Assembly (NCBI RefSeq): GCF_000024785.1
Contig: NC_013441.1
Coordinates: 1,364,001 to 1,428,000 of the forward strand
Length of the DNA: 64,000 bases
Direction of reading: 5' to 3'
From: Gordonia bronchialis DSM 43247
Lineage (GTDB): Bacteria > Actinomycetota > Actinomycetes > Mycobacteriales > Mycobacteriaceae
Below the pieces are notes generated by a model that worked only from the letters and a program-made list of their open reading frames with translations, did no database searches and had not been told where the DNA came from. The position numbers and the translations under genes were made by a program. This document shows positions 35,472-46,263 of the stretch, piece by piece; the first letter of the stretch is position 1; each line of letters starts with the position of its first letter.

Positions 35472-37049
35472 CTAGGTGGTGGGCGAGTAGTAGACCTTCA
35501 CCTTGCCGTCGTGTCCGCGCGCCTTGGCCAGCGCGATGAGCGCGGTGGACATGGTCTCCTCGGCTGTATAGTAGTAGAGCGTCTGATCCCCGACCGCGGC
35601 CAGCTGTTTGTCGAGTTGTTCGGCGATGGCATTGGTGCCCGCCCAGTCGGCGTCGAGAACCCCGTTGTGGATGTGCTCGGCGTAACCGGGCCCGAAGGTC
35701 ATCACCAGCCCACCGTCGGTGGCGATGCCGTCGAACTGATAGTTGCCGTACTCGACGGCGTAGAAAGACGGCAGCGCGTTGATGGACGTGTCGAACTTCG
35801 CGGCGTCGGGCCGTTTGCTACCGGTGCGGACATAGTGCGCCGCCGTGGTGGTGCGCTTCTGGGTGTTGTCGATGAGCTCATTGATCTGATCGGCATTGCT
35901 GTCGGTGAAACCGAGGTAGCGGTAGTCCGGCACGATCCGCACGACCCGGCCGCCCAGTGAGATGACGCTGGTCGAACACGTCGCGCTGCCCTTCCCGTTG
36001 ACGTCGGCGCGGATCACCACCTGACAGGTGCCACCGTCGGGCCGGCCGTCGCGCAGGAAGGTGGCGGTGACCCCGAAATTGAAGTGGCCCGGGGTGTAGA
36101 GCCGGAAGTTGGTGTCGCCGGACGCGGTGACCGTCCACGAGCACCGCTGTCCGCTGCCCTCGAGGGCGCAACTCGATCCGTTCGCCTGCACCGTGATCGC
36201 GTTGCTCTGGCTGGGCCTGACACCAGGCGCGGGGACGGTGGTGAGGTCGTTCGCGATGGCGCGCTGGGCACCGAACAGTGCGTTGGTCTGCTCGGTTGTC
36301 AGCGGGGTGACGGAGGTGTCCAGCGTGAAGGAATCGTTGAACCGCTGGTAGGTGCCCTTCAGATGCGTGATGGTCTTGCTCTGCGGGTCATAGGTGACCG
36401 TCCATTCGCCGACCCGGACCAGGTTGTCACCCTCGAAGGTGACGGCCGGATCGGACTCGGGCCAGAACCGGTCGTCGGGGAGTTCGACGTCGGTTTTGCG
36501 GATCGGCGCGCCGAGCTTGGGCGGTGAGGACTGTTCGGTGTTGCCGACGATGCCGGCGAGGTTGTTCGAGGACAGCTGGACACCGAGATTCGGCAGGGAG
36601 GCGTAGGTGGCCTCGGCCCACTTGCGGTCCAGCGGAGCAAGATCGAGCTTGTTCTTCTGCTCCGAGGTCAGCAGCGGCGGCCAGAAGGCCTGCGGCGCGC
36701 TGACGAAGTACCGGTTGCCGATCTGACGATATTCGCCCTGCTGGCCGCCCACCGAGATGGTGCCCTGCACGTTGTTCGACGACGTCGCGGTCAGGTCGGT
36801 GAACTCGACGGTCCCCGATACCCCCGTCCGCGAGGCCTTGTAGTCGAGCTTGCCGGTGAACTTGGCGGCCGGGCTGGTCGCCAGTTTGAACAGCACCGCG
36901 TCGAGGTCGGCCTGGGCACGGAAGGCGGCGGTCGGTGCCGACGCACCGGCCTTGCTGAACGGGATGAACGACACGACCAGCGCTGCAACCAGGGCGATGA
37001 CCCCGACCGCGGCGACCAGAGCCGGTAGGACGATGGACTGCTTCTTCAC
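35472..37049 (-). CDS. Membrane-anchored exported protein, paralog A
   Basis: This 525-residue protein has one N-terminal TM helix (LPALVAAVGVIALVAALVVS). An LppX/LprG-like stretch at about residues 40-125 reads AAFRAQADLDAVLFKLATSP and GGQQGEYRQIGNRYFV. The middle has paired cysteines and the C-terminal domain has FYAVEYGNYQFDGIATDGG and TFGPGYAEHI. It is a clear paralog of the next gene (37117-38664) over its whole length. I do not recognise a described function. A cell-envelope role is inferred from the anchor. Confidence 0.78.
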   Translation of the reverse strand: MKKQSIVLPALVAAVGVIALVAALVVSFIPFSKAGASAPTAAFRAQADLDAVLFKLATSPAAKFTGKLDYKASRTGVSGTVEFTDLTATSSNNVQGTISVGGQQGEYRQIGNRYFVSAPQAFWPPLLTSEQKNKLDLAPLDRKWAEATYASLPNLGVQLSSNNLAGIVGNTEQSSPPKLGAPIRKTDVELPDDRFWPESDPAVTFEGDNLVRVGEWTVTYDPQSKTITHLKGTYQRFNDSFTLDTSVTPLTTEQTNALFGAQRAIANDLTTVPAPGVRPSQSNAITVQANGSSCALEGSGQRCSWTVTASGDTNFRLYTPGHFNFGVTATFLRDGRPDGGTCQVVIRADVNGKGSATCSTSVISLGGRVVRIVPDYRYLGFTDSNADQINELIDNTQKRTTTAAHYVRTGSKRPDAAKFDTSINALPSFYAVEYGNYQFDGIATDGGLVMTFGPGYAEHIHNGVLDADWAGTNAIAEQLDKQLAAVGDQTLYYYTAEETMSTALIALAKARGHDGKVKVYYSPTT

Positions 37050-37116
37050 GAGTGTCCCCCCTGTTGTGGTATCGACGAATACGGATGATCTCGGGTCGGC
37101 AGACGCCGTCGGGGTG

Positions 37117-38664
37117 TCACGTGGTCGGTTCGCGCAGCACGACGGTGACTTTGTCGCTCTTGCCCGCCTGGCTCACGATGGCGCGCAGTGCGGTGGCCGT
37201 CTGCTCCTCGGCGGCGAACCAGACGATGTCGGTGTCACCGGCTGCCTGCACCTGGCGGGTGAGCTGGTCGGCGATGATGGTGGCCCACTCCGACTTCAGC
37301 GAACCGCCGGTGATGCTCGAGGCGTACCCCGGACCGTAGGTGACCATCAGTTCGCCGGTGGTGTTGAAACCGTCGAACAGGTAGTCGCCGCGCTTGATCG
37401 CGTAATAGCTCGGCAGGCCGGTCAGCGGGGCGCTGTACCCGTCGGCCGCCGCCTTCTTGGAGCCGGTGCGCACAAAAGTGACCTGCTGATTGGATCGCTT
37501 CTGCGTGTCATCGATGAGTCCGTTGAAGGCTTCGACCGACCGCGTGGTGAACGCGAGGTACTGGAAGCTCGGCCGCGCGGACACCGTGTCGCCCGCACCG
37601 GTGATGTTGCGGGCCACGCAGGTCGCCTTGCCGGTTGAGCCGATCTCGGCGCGGATCACGGTCCGGCACGGGGCGGCTGCGGGACGGCCGCCGACGAAGA
37701 AGTTCACGGTGAGCCCGTAGTTGACGTAGCCGACGCTGCGCGCTTCGGGGATCACCGATCCCGATCCGGTGTATTCCCAGCTGCAGGCCGCTCGGGTGCA
37801 GGTGCCCACGGTGCGGCCGGTGACCGCGTTGGGTGCGGTGTAGAGACCCGGGGCGGGGACGTCGACGAGTTCGGCGACCAGGGCGCGCTGGCTGGCGAAC
37901 ACACGCTCGGCCTGATCGGCCGGCAGCAGCGTGACCGCCAGGTCGTAGTCCAGGGACAGATCGTCGTCGATCTTGTTCTCTCCCTTGACATGTGTGACGG
38001 CCTTGCTGTCCGGGTCGTAGGTGATGTCCCAGGAGCCGATGCGGACCACGTTGTCGCCGACGAAGGTCACCGGCGGGTCGGCCACCGGCCAGAAGCGTGC
38101 ATCCGGGAACGTCGGGTCCGTCGTGTCCATCGCGACGCTGCTGAGTTCGGGCGCCGCGTCGCCGCCGACGGTGCCCAGCGTGCCGGCCAGGATGTCGGGC
38201 GCCAGGATGTTGCCCAGTGCGGGCAGCTGGCTGCCGCGAGCGTTGGTCCATTTGCGGTCGACGGGCGCGAGATCCTTGCGCGCCTTGTCGGCGTCGAGCA
38301 GCACGCTGTTCCAGAAGGCCAGGGGAGCGCTGAGGAAGCGTTCGTTGCCGATCTGGCGGTACTCGCCCTGATTGTTGTCGACCGTGACAGTTCCCTCGGT
38401 GCTGTTGGAGATGGTCGAGGTCAGGTCGGTGAAGTCGATGCGCAGCGAGTTGTTCCGGTTCTTCTGGGTGACACTGCCGGTGTACTTGGCGGCGGGGCTC
38501 GACGCGAGTTTGAACAACACCTCGTCGAGGTCGGATTGCGCACGGAAGGCCGCGGTCGGCTCGGCGGTCCCGCTGTGTGAGAACGGGATGATCGACACCA
38601 CCACGGCGACCACCGCGGCAATCGCCCCGACCGCCAGCGCCACCGCCGCAAGTGCCTTCGACAT
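37117..38664 (-). CDS. Membrane-anchored exported protein, paralog B
   Basis: This 515-residue protein is a full-length paralog of the 35472-37049 gene. Shared segments include TAAFRAQ.DLD.VLFKLA.SP, NQGEYRQIGNERFLSAP, LIDDTQKR and YYAIKRGDYLFDGF. It has an N-terminal TM anchor and paired cysteines in VGTCTRAACSWEY and PCRTVI. ATG 38664 follows GGGGAGG. It lies 67 bp upstream of paralog A on the same strand, consistent with tandem duplication and cotranscription. Confidence 0.78.
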   Translation of the reverse strand: MSKALAAVALAVGAIAAVVAVVVSIIPFSHSGTAEPTAAFRAQSDLDEVLFKLASSPAAKYTGSVTQKNRNNSLRIDFTDLTSTISNSTEGTVTVDNNQGEYRQIGNERFLSAPLAFWNSVLLDADKARKDLAPVDRKWTNARGSQLPALGNILAPDILAGTLGTVGGDAAPELSSVAMDTTDPTFPDARFWPVADPPVTFVGDNVVRIGSWDITYDPDSKAVTHVKGENKIDDDLSLDYDLAVTLLPADQAERVFASQRALVAELVDVPAPGLYTAPNAVTGRTVGTCTRAACSWEYTGSGSVIPEARSVGYVNYGLTVNFFVGGRPAAAPCRTVIRAEIGSTGKATCVARNITGAGDTVSARPSFQYLAFTTRSVEAFNGLIDDTQKRSNQQVTFVRTGSKKAAADGYSAPLTGLPSYYAIKRGDYLFDGFNTTGELMVTYGPGYASSITGGSLKSEWATIIADQLTRQVQAAGDTDIVWFAAEEQTATALRAIVSQAGKSDKVTVVLREPTT

Positions 38665-38886
38665 TCCAATGACCTCCCCGGTCGGGTCCCACCTCGGATG
38701 CGCCGAACGAGATGGCGCCACAAGCCTGTCGATCCGGGCATATCGTAGCCGTCGCAGGCGGTGAGACGTAGTCCGTTCGGGGTGGGTCGCCTGTTCGGGT
38801 CGGCCGACCGAATGGCGTTTCGGCCCGCCGCGGGCGCTGACTCTGCCCGCGGCGCTGTCGGTGCGGACGAGTAGCCTGAGGAACCG

Positions 38887-41373
38887 ATGACTAGCTCTTC
38901 TGTGCCTTCCGCCGTGCCCTCTGCCGGGGTCCCGCCGACCGACCCGGCGATCACCCGCCTGCTCGATGGTCTCAACCCCCAGCAGCGTGCCGCGGTGCTG
39001 CACACCGGGGCGCCGCTACTCATCGTCGCGGGCGCCGGATCGGGTAAGACCGCGGTGCTCACGCGCCGCATCGCCTACCTGCTGGCGGCGCGTGACGTGT
39101 CCCCCGGGCAGGTCCTGGCGATCACCTTCACCAACAAGGCAGCCGCGGAGATGCGCGAGCGGGTGATCGATCTCGTCGGGCCCCGGGCCACCTACATGTG
39201 GGTGTCCACCTTCCACTCGACCTGTGTGCGCATCCTGCGCGCGCAGTCGGGCTTGCTGGCCGGGATGAACTCGAACTTCTCCATCTACGACGCCGACGAC
39301 TCCAAACGACTGCTCGGCATGATCATCCGGGACCTCGAACTCGACCCCAAGAAGTTCAGTCCGCGCGGGGTGGGCGTGGCGATCTCGAACTTCAAGAACG
39401 AGCTCGTCGGACCCGAGCAGGCCGTCGAGGCCGCGGCGTCGGACGAGCCGGCGGCGCAGCAGATCGCGCGGATCTACGCCGAGTACCAGCGTCGGCTACG
39501 GGCGGCCAACGCCTTCGACTTCGACGATCTGATCGGCGAGACCGTCGCGCTGCTGCACGCTCACCCCGAGGTCGCCGAGTACTACCGGCGGCGCTTCCGG
39601 CACGTGCTGGTCGACGAGTATCAGGACACCAACCACGCGCAGTACGTGCTCATCCGCGAACTCGTCGGCGAGGTCCCGACCGCTGGCGGCCTCGAGCCGT
39701 CGGAGTTGTGTGTGGTGGGTGACGCCGACCAGTCGATCTACGCCTTCCGGGGCGCCACCATCCGCAACATCGAAGAGTTCGAGCGCGACTTCCCCAACGC
39801 GGAAACCATTCTGCTGGAACAGAATTACCGATCCACCCAGACCATTCTATCGGCGGCCAACGCCGTCATCGCGCGCAACGAGAACCGCCGGGACAAGCGG
39901 TTGTGGACCGATTCCGGCGACGGCGAGCTGATCGTCGGCTACGTCGCCGATTCCGACCGCGACGAGTCGACCTTCATCGCCAAGGAGATCGAGAGCCTCA
40001 CCGACTACTCGATCGGCGGGTCCTCGAGCCACAAGTACTCCGACATCGCGGTGTTCTACCGGACCAACACCGGTTCACGAGCCCTCGAAGAGGTCTTTGT
40101 GCGGCACGGCATACCGTACAAGGTGGTCGGCGGTACCAAATTCTATGAGCGCAAAGAGGTTCGGGATGTGGTGGCCTACCTGCGGGTGGTGGCCAACCCC
40201 GACGACGCGGTGAGTCTGCGCCGCATCCTCAACACGCCGCGACGCGGTATCGGGGACCGGGCCGAGGCGTGTGTCGCGGTCCATTCGGAGAACACCGGAC
40301 GCAGCTTCTACGAGTCGCTGATCGACGCCGCGGCGGGTAAGGTCGCGATGCTCAACACCCGCGCGATCAAACAGATCGGCGGCTTCGTGGATCTGATCGA
40401 GGGATTGCGCACCGACTTCCTCACCGCCTTCGGTGCGGCGGGTGAGTCCGACGAGGACGTGGCGTTTATCGATGCCACCGAAGAGGGTGCCGACATCGGC
40501 GAACTGGTGGACGCCATCGTCGAGCGGACCGGTTATCGGGGCGAACTCGAGGCGTCCAACGACCCGCAGGATGGCGCACGCCTGGACAACCTGAACGAAT
40601 TGATCTCGGTGGCACAGGAATTCAGCCGTGACGCCGCGGAGCTCGCCGAGGACGAAGCGGCCGACGACGACGATCCGCTCGAATCCGGCCGCGACACCGA
40701 GGGGGAACCCGACCCCGGGTCGTTGGCCGCATTCCTCGAACGTGTCTCGCTGGTCGCCGACGCTGATCAGCTTCCCGACGAGGGCGAGGGTGTGGTGACG
40801 ATGATGACCCTGCACACCGCCAAGGGACTGGAGTTCCCGGTGGTCTTCGTAACCGGTTGGGAGGACGGGCATTTCCCGCACATGCGGGCCATGGGCGATC
40901 CGGCCGAACTCAGTGAGGAACGCCGGCTCGCCTACGTGGGGATCACTCGGGCCAAGGAGCGGCTGTATCTGACCCGCTCCATCACCCGGGCCTCGTGGGG
41001 GCAGCCGGTGTCGAATCCGGAATCGCGCTTCCTACAAGAGATTCCGCAGCATCTGCTGGATTGGCGGCGGACCGAGCCGCGGCGGACCCAGAGCCGGTTC
41101 GGTGGTTCGTCGGGCGGGATCTTCGGACGCGACGGCGCGACGTCGTCGGGTCTACGGGGCCGGTCGTCGTATTCGTCGGATCCGTCGCGGGGACGCAATA
41201 CCTTCGTGAACTACGAGGTGGGGGACCGGCACAACCACCCCAAGTACGGACTCGGCAAGGTTGTCGCCAAGGAGGGAAGCGGCGCGACCGAGCGGATCAC
41301 CATCGACTACGGCGGCGGGACCGGGCGGGTCACCCTGCTGACCGCAGGCGGGATCCCGGGCGAGAAGCTCTAG
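38887..41373 (+). CDS. pcrA: ATP-dependent DNA helicase PcrA/UvrD1
   Basis: This 828-residue superfamily 1A 3'-5' helicase has motif I AGAGSGKTAVL, Ia ITFTNKAAAEM, II VDEYQDTNHAQY, III VVGDADQSIYAFRGA, IV EQNYRSTQ, and V/VI MTLHTAKGLEFPVVF and AYVGITRAKERLYL. The C-terminal tail ends in a Tudor-like segment VGDRHNHPKYGLGKVVAKEG, as in PcrA proteins that contact RNA polymerase. It sits in the Rv0949 position of the conserved block. Confidence 0.97.
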   Translation: MTSSSVPSAVPSAGVPPTDPAITRLLDGLNPQQRAAVLHTGAPLLIVAGAGSGKTAVLTRRIAYLLAARDVSPGQVLAITFTNKAAAEMRERVIDLVGPRATYMWVSTFHSTCVRILRAQSGLLAGMNSNFSIYDADDSKRLLGMIIRDLELDPKKFSPRGVGVAISNFKNELVGPEQAVEAAASDEPAAQQIARIYAEYQRRLRAANAFDFDDLIGETVALLHAHPEVAEYYRRRFRHVLVDEYQDTNHAQYVLIRELVGEVPTAGGLEPSELCVVGDADQSIYAFRGATIRNIEEFERDFPNAETILLEQNYRSTQTILSAANAVIARNENRRDKRLWTDSGDGELIVGYVADSDRDESTFIAKEIESLTDYSIGGSSSHKYSDIAVFYRTNTGSRALEEVFVRHGIPYKVVGGTKFYERKEVRDVVAYLRVVANPDDAVSLRRILNTPRRGIGDRAEACVAVHSENTGRSFYESLIDAAAGKVAMLNTRAIKQIGGFVDLIEGLRTDFLTAFGAAGESDEDVAFIDATEEGADIGELVDAIVERTGYRGELEASNDPQDGARLDNLNELISVAQEFSRDAAELAEDEAADDDDPLESGRDTEGEPDPGSLAAFLERVSLVADADQLPDEGEGVVTMMTLHTAKGLEFPVVFVTGWEDGHFPHMRAMGDPAELSEERRLAYVGITRAKERLYLTRSITRASWGQPVSNPESRFLQEIPQHLLDWRRTEPRRTQSRFGGSSGGIFGRDGATSSGLRGRSSYSSDPSRGRNTFVNYEVGDRHNHPKYGLGKVVAKEGSGATERITIDYGGGTGRVTLLTAGGIPGEKL

Positions 41374-41388
41374 ATCGGCTGAGCGCAG

Positions 41389-41506
41389 TTCTTCTCACGT
41401 GGTTGAGCCGCCGGTTCTTCTCACGTGGCTGAGTCGGCGTTCTTCTTCTGCTGGCTGAGCCGCCACGACCCGCTGGGCGAGAGGCGTGTCGAAGCCACTG
41501 GTGACC
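41389..41506. repeat. Extragenic repeat of the TGAGCCGCC/GTGTCGAA family
   Basis: Two to three imperfect units of GTTCTTCTCACGTGGYTGAG lead into CTGGCTGAGCCGCCACGACC, then GCTGGGCGAG...GTGTCGAAGCCACTGGTGAC. The last part aligns with the start of the 5.8-6.0 kb repeats (GCTAGGCGAG...GTGTCGAAACCATTGGTGAC). It fills the gap between convergent pcrA and the M23 gene. Confidence 0.8.
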
Positions 41507-41542
41507 CGAGAAACCAGTCGTTCCAACTGCTTTGGGAAAGTC

Positions 41543-42583
41543 TCAGCCCCCGTAGTTGGGCAGCCGAATGCCCTTCTTGGCCAGCCAGGGGGCGGGATCG
41601 ATCTTGGTGTGGCCGTCCTTCCAGACCTCCACGTGTACGTGCGGTCCGGTCGAGAAGCCCTCGTTGCCGACCAGGGCGATCACGTCGCCGGCCGTCACAT
41701 GCTGACCCTTGCGGACGAGGACACCCGAGGACGACATGTGGCCGTACATCGTGACAGTGCCGTCGGCGGCACGGATCTGGACCCAGTGGCCGTAGCCGCT
41801 GGCCGGTTCCGCAGCGATGACCTCGCCGTCGGTGATGGCGTGGATCGGGGTGCCGAGCGGGCAGGCGAGGTCGATGCCGCCGTGCATGGTGCCCCAGCGC
41901 ATCGCGTAGAGCGAGGTGAAGCTGCAGTTGCCTGCCGCGAAGTCGACGGGCGGCATGTACATCGGCCGGCGTGCCATCGCCTCTCGGCGGGCGTCGTCGG
42001 CGGCATGGGCGGCGCCGACCTTGAGCTGATCGCCGAAGACATTCATGTCCGGAGTGGGCGCAGACACGGCGACGCCGGGGCCCAGATCGACGGTGGCGGC
42101 GGTATCGGAGACGTTGGCGGCCGGCGATACCCCGGTGCCGGCCGGCTCGTCAGCGGTGCTCACCTGAGCGACGGCGGCGACGGTTGCCCCGGCAGCCATG
42201 GCGATGAGTGCGGCGCGACCACCACGCAGGGCGGTCGGCGGAGCGGAGATGCGATGGCGGCCGCCACGCTTGACCCGCGAACCGGCCGGGTTGCTGCGGA
42301 ACGGCTTGTCCTCGGCCGGCGTGGCGGTCAGTAGTCCGCGATCGTCGGCGACATGGGTATCGGCGTAAGTGTCTGGGCGCGCGCCGTCGACGTCATAGGG
42401 CTCGTCGTGGCTGTACTCGTCGAACTCGTGCTCGGGGATCAGGATGTCCTGGGTGATCTCCGAGCGGGTCGGGCGGTAGTAGCGGTCCCAGGTGGCGGGG
42501 GTCCAGTAGTGGTCGTCGGTGTGGTCGATGCCGTCGGTGCGATCCTCGGCGGTGCCCTCGAGCTCGTCGATAGGGATGATCAT
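41543..42583 (-). CDS. M23-family (LytM-type) peptidase, membrane anchored
   Basis: A predicted cell-wall endopeptidase of about 346 residues. One TM helix (ALIAMAAGATVAAVAQ) follows a cytoplasmic acidic N-terminus. The C-terminal LytM domain has the zinc motifs HGGIDLACP (HxxxD) and GPHVHVEV (HxH), so metal binding and activity are likely. The position matches Rv0950c between uvrD1 and sucC. ATG 42583 is chosen since GAGGAG lies six bases upstream; ATG 42589 and an open extension to 42892 are alternatives. Confidence 0.88.
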   Translation of the reverse strand: MIIPIDELEGTAEDRTDGIDHTDDHYWTPATWDRYYRPTRSEITQDILIPEHEFDEYSHDEPYDVDGARPDTYADTHVADDRGLLTATPAEDKPFRSNPAGSRVKRGGRHRISAPPTALRGGRAALIAMAAGATVAAVAQVSTADEPAGTGVSPAANVSDTAATVDLGPGVAVSAPTPDMNVFGDQLKVGAAHAADDARREAMARRPMYMPPVDFAAGNCSFTSLYAMRWGTMHGGIDLACPLGTPIHAITDGEVIAAEPASGYGHWVQIRAADGTVTMYGHMSSSGVLVRKGQHVTAGDVIALVGNEGFSTGPHVHVEVWKDGHTKIDPAPWLAKKGIRLPNYGG

Positions 42584-43135
42584 CGTCATCTCCTCGGCGG
42601 CGAAATCGTCGGCGCCCGGGCGGGTGAGTGTGTTTCCTGACCGGGTGCGGGCCGATCCGTGCGGAGAGCTTGCCGCCAAATCGTCCACCTCATCTCTTCG
42701 CTGCTGCGGATGTCGGGGCCTGGTCCGCAACATTCCTACGGGGTCCGTGATCCATTTGTGACAATCAACTGAGAGCCGACGGTAACGAAATGATTGCGAC
42801 AAGTCCAACGCTGCGCACCCCATACCAGCCATAATGTGAGTTGGGTCACAGAATGGAGACGAGGTGTTCACTGTGTCGGATTCGCGCTCCACTACGTCGA
42901 AAGCTGTTCGTCGGTTCGGTCAGCCGAGAATCCACTGGAGCATCCCGCCCGGCGGGCTCGACCGGCGGGCCCGATGTCCGGTCGTCGACGCCGGACCGAG
43001 CGAGTGATCTGTCGCACAAGCGCAGGGTGCGGTCTCGGCCGCCATATGCGGCAGGTTTAGAGTCCGTTATGGCCCGCGTTACACCCTGCGGTGTTCCTAT
43101 CCCTCTGCGGGCAAATCTACGAGATGGTGAGCTGA
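42584..43135. other. Intergenic region between M23 peptidase and sucC
   Basis: About 550 bp without a convincing gene. It should hold the divergent promoters of the M23 gene and sucCD. I looked for a ydaO/c-di-AMP riboswitch, common before actinobacterial cell-wall hydrolases, and did not see its conserved core. Confidence 0.5.
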
Positions 43136-44299
<1,164 letters not shown>

Positions 44300-44309
44300 G
44301 GAACTGACC

Positions 44310-45224
44310 ATGTCGATCTTTCTGAACAAAGACAACAAGATCATCGTGCAGGGCATCACCGGCGGTGAAGGAACCAAGCACACCGCCCTGATGCTCAAGG
44401 CCGGCTCCAACATCGTCGGCGGCGTCAACGCCCGCAAGGCCGGCACCACCGTGGCGCACACCGCCAAGGACGGCTCCGACGTCGAGCTGCCCGTCTTCGG
44501 CAGCGTGGCCGAGGCCATCAAGGAGACCGGCGCCGACACGTCGATCGCCTTCGTGCCGCCGAAGTTCGCCAAGGACGCCATCATCGAGGCCATCGACGCC
44601 GAGATCCCGCTGCTGGTGGTCATCACCGAGGGAATCCCGGTGCAGGACACCGCCTATGCGTGGGCCTACAACCTGGAAAAAGGTGGCAGTGAAGGTCCAA
44701 AAACCCGGATCATCGGCCCCAACTGCCCCGGCATCATCACCCCGGAGGAATCGCTGGTCGGCATCACCCCGGCCAACATCACCGGCAAGGGCCCGATCGG
44801 ACTGGTCTCGAAGTCGGGCACGCTGACCTACCAGATGATGTACGAGCTGCGCGATCTCGGCTTCTCCACCGCCATCGGCATCGGCGGCGACCCGGTCATC
44901 GGCACCACCCACATCGACGCCATTGAGGCGTTCGAGAAGGACCCGGAGACCAAGGTCATCGTGATGATCGGCGAGATCGGCGGCGACGCCGAGGAGCGGG
45001 CAGCCGACTACGTCAAGGCCAACGTCTCCAAGCCGGTCGTCGGCTACGTTGCGGGATTCACTGCGCCCGAAGGCAAGACGATGGGCCACGCCGGTGCCAT
45101 CGTGTCCGGCAGCTCGGGTACCGCGCAGGCCAAGAAGGAGGCCCTCGAGGCCGCCGGCGTCAAGGTCGGCAAGACGCCGTCGGAGACTGCCAAGCTGGCC
45201 CGGGAGCTCTACGAGTCGCTGTAA
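44310..45224 (+). CDS. sucD: Succinyl-CoA synthetase alpha subunit
   Basis: This 304-residue subunit has an N-terminal CoA-binding Rossmann domain ([18 protein letters not shown]), [13 protein letters not shown], and the phosphohistidine H260 in [14 protein letters not shown]. It acts with SucC to make ATP or GTP from succinyl-CoA. A strong terminator hairpin follows. Confidence 0.97.
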   Translation: MSIFLNKDNKIIVQGITGGEGTKHTALMLKAGSNIVGGVNARKAGTTVAHTAKDGSDVELPVFGSVAEAIKETGADTSIAFVPPKFAKDAIIEAIDAEIPLLVVITEGIPVQDTAYAWAYNLEKGGSEGPKTRIIGPNCPGIITPEESLVGITPANITGKGPIGLVSKSGTLTYQMMYELRDLGFSTAIGIGGDPVIGTTHIDAIEAFEKDPETKVIVMIGEIGGDAEERAADYVKANVSKPVVGYVAGFTAPEGKTMGHAGAIVSGSSGTAQAKKEALEAAGVKVGKTPSETAKLARELYESL

Positions 45225-45239
45225 CCAGCCCGCTTCGGG

Positions 45240-45280
45240 AATCCCACTTGCGCAGACGTTTTCGCGCAAGTGGGATTTTC
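45240..45280 (+). terminator. Intrinsic terminator of sucCD
   Basis: AATCCCACTTGCGC (45240-45253) pairs perfectly with GCGCAAGTGGGATT (45264-45277), a 14-bp stem with a 10-base loop, followed by a short T run. Confidence 0.88.
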
Positions 45281-45294
45281 GGTTTGTGGGCCGG

Positions 45295-46263
45295 TCAGTG
45301 ACTGCCGACGAACTGACCGCAGGGTACGAGCAGCGGGAGCGATCCGTACATGGCGGGAGTGACCGGCTCGCCGATCACCGCGACCGCCTCGCCCGGCTCT
45401 ACGATGCAATCGGTGTCGACCCGGAGGTCTACGACTGTGCCGGCGACCGGTGAGTACACGATCACGGTGGAATACTCCAGAACTCCGGGGGCGCGCGGTG
45501 GATGATTCGCTCCACCTGATCGGACAGATCCGGCCGACGGTGACCAAGCGGTCCCGGTTGTTCCTGCAGGGTCGCCACAATCATGCCCGGGATCGACCCG
45601 GCTCTGGAGAACGGGCCTGTGCCGGTGAGCAGTTCGAACACCGTGCACGCCAGACTGAATTGATCTGCGGCGGGTGTCAGTACCTTGTCGGCCAGGTGTT
45701 CAGGTGAGGGATTGTGCACGATCAGGGGAGGTTCGGGAGCGGTCACATCGGGGGTGGGTGTCGGCATGCGACGTGGATTGTCGAGGCCGGCAAGTGTTGT
45801 CCGTGGTGGGTTCGAGCGATGGTCCAGATAGATGCAGTGTGTCCCGATGTCGCGGTGAATGACCGAGTTCCGATGCAGCGTGTCGAGTGTGACGGCAACC
45901 GTCTGCGCGATCCGGACCACGTCTGCGATGGGCAGCGGACCGCGTTCGGCCAACACCGTTCTCGACGGCTTCCCCTGGGCGGCAGCCGAGGTCATCCACG
46001 TTCGGCCGTCGGTCCGTCCCACCAGGTGGATAGCCGCAAGACCGTCCACGAGGAGATACTCCGCGGCGCTCATCTCCTGACGGATCGCCGTAGATTCTGT
46101 CATCGGTATACACGTCCACCTCGACACTCGGCGAGTACACCCGGAGTATCTCATCCGCGGGCGCGGTGGGATGTGCGACTAGATACACTGCGTCGCTTGG
46201 TGTTACGTGCAGAACCGCGACTATGCGATACCCGGCGAAGGTATCCCCGACAGACAGCGTCAC
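45295..46263 (-). pseudogene. Decayed kinase-like/lipoyl-like domain protein, copy 2
   Basis: Three frames together resemble the neighbouring copy. The N-terminus (GTG 46263, VGDTFAGYRIVAVLHVTPSD) is in one frame to about 46110. The kinase-like part is in a second: LHRNSVIHRDIGTHCIYLD, then AADQFSLACTVFELLTGTGP, ending near 45490. The lipoyl-like end (VIVYSPVAGTVVDLRV) is in a third, to 45295. The linker between kinase and lipoyl parts is deleted. HRD is kept, but DFG is replaced by GLDN. Its GTG overlaps the stop of copy 1 by 4 bp. Confidence 0.75.

Noticed and set aside
42584..43135. c-di-AMP (ydaO) riboswitch upstream of the M23 peptidase
   Set aside because: Expected from other actinobacteria, but the conserved core was not seen on the minus strand.
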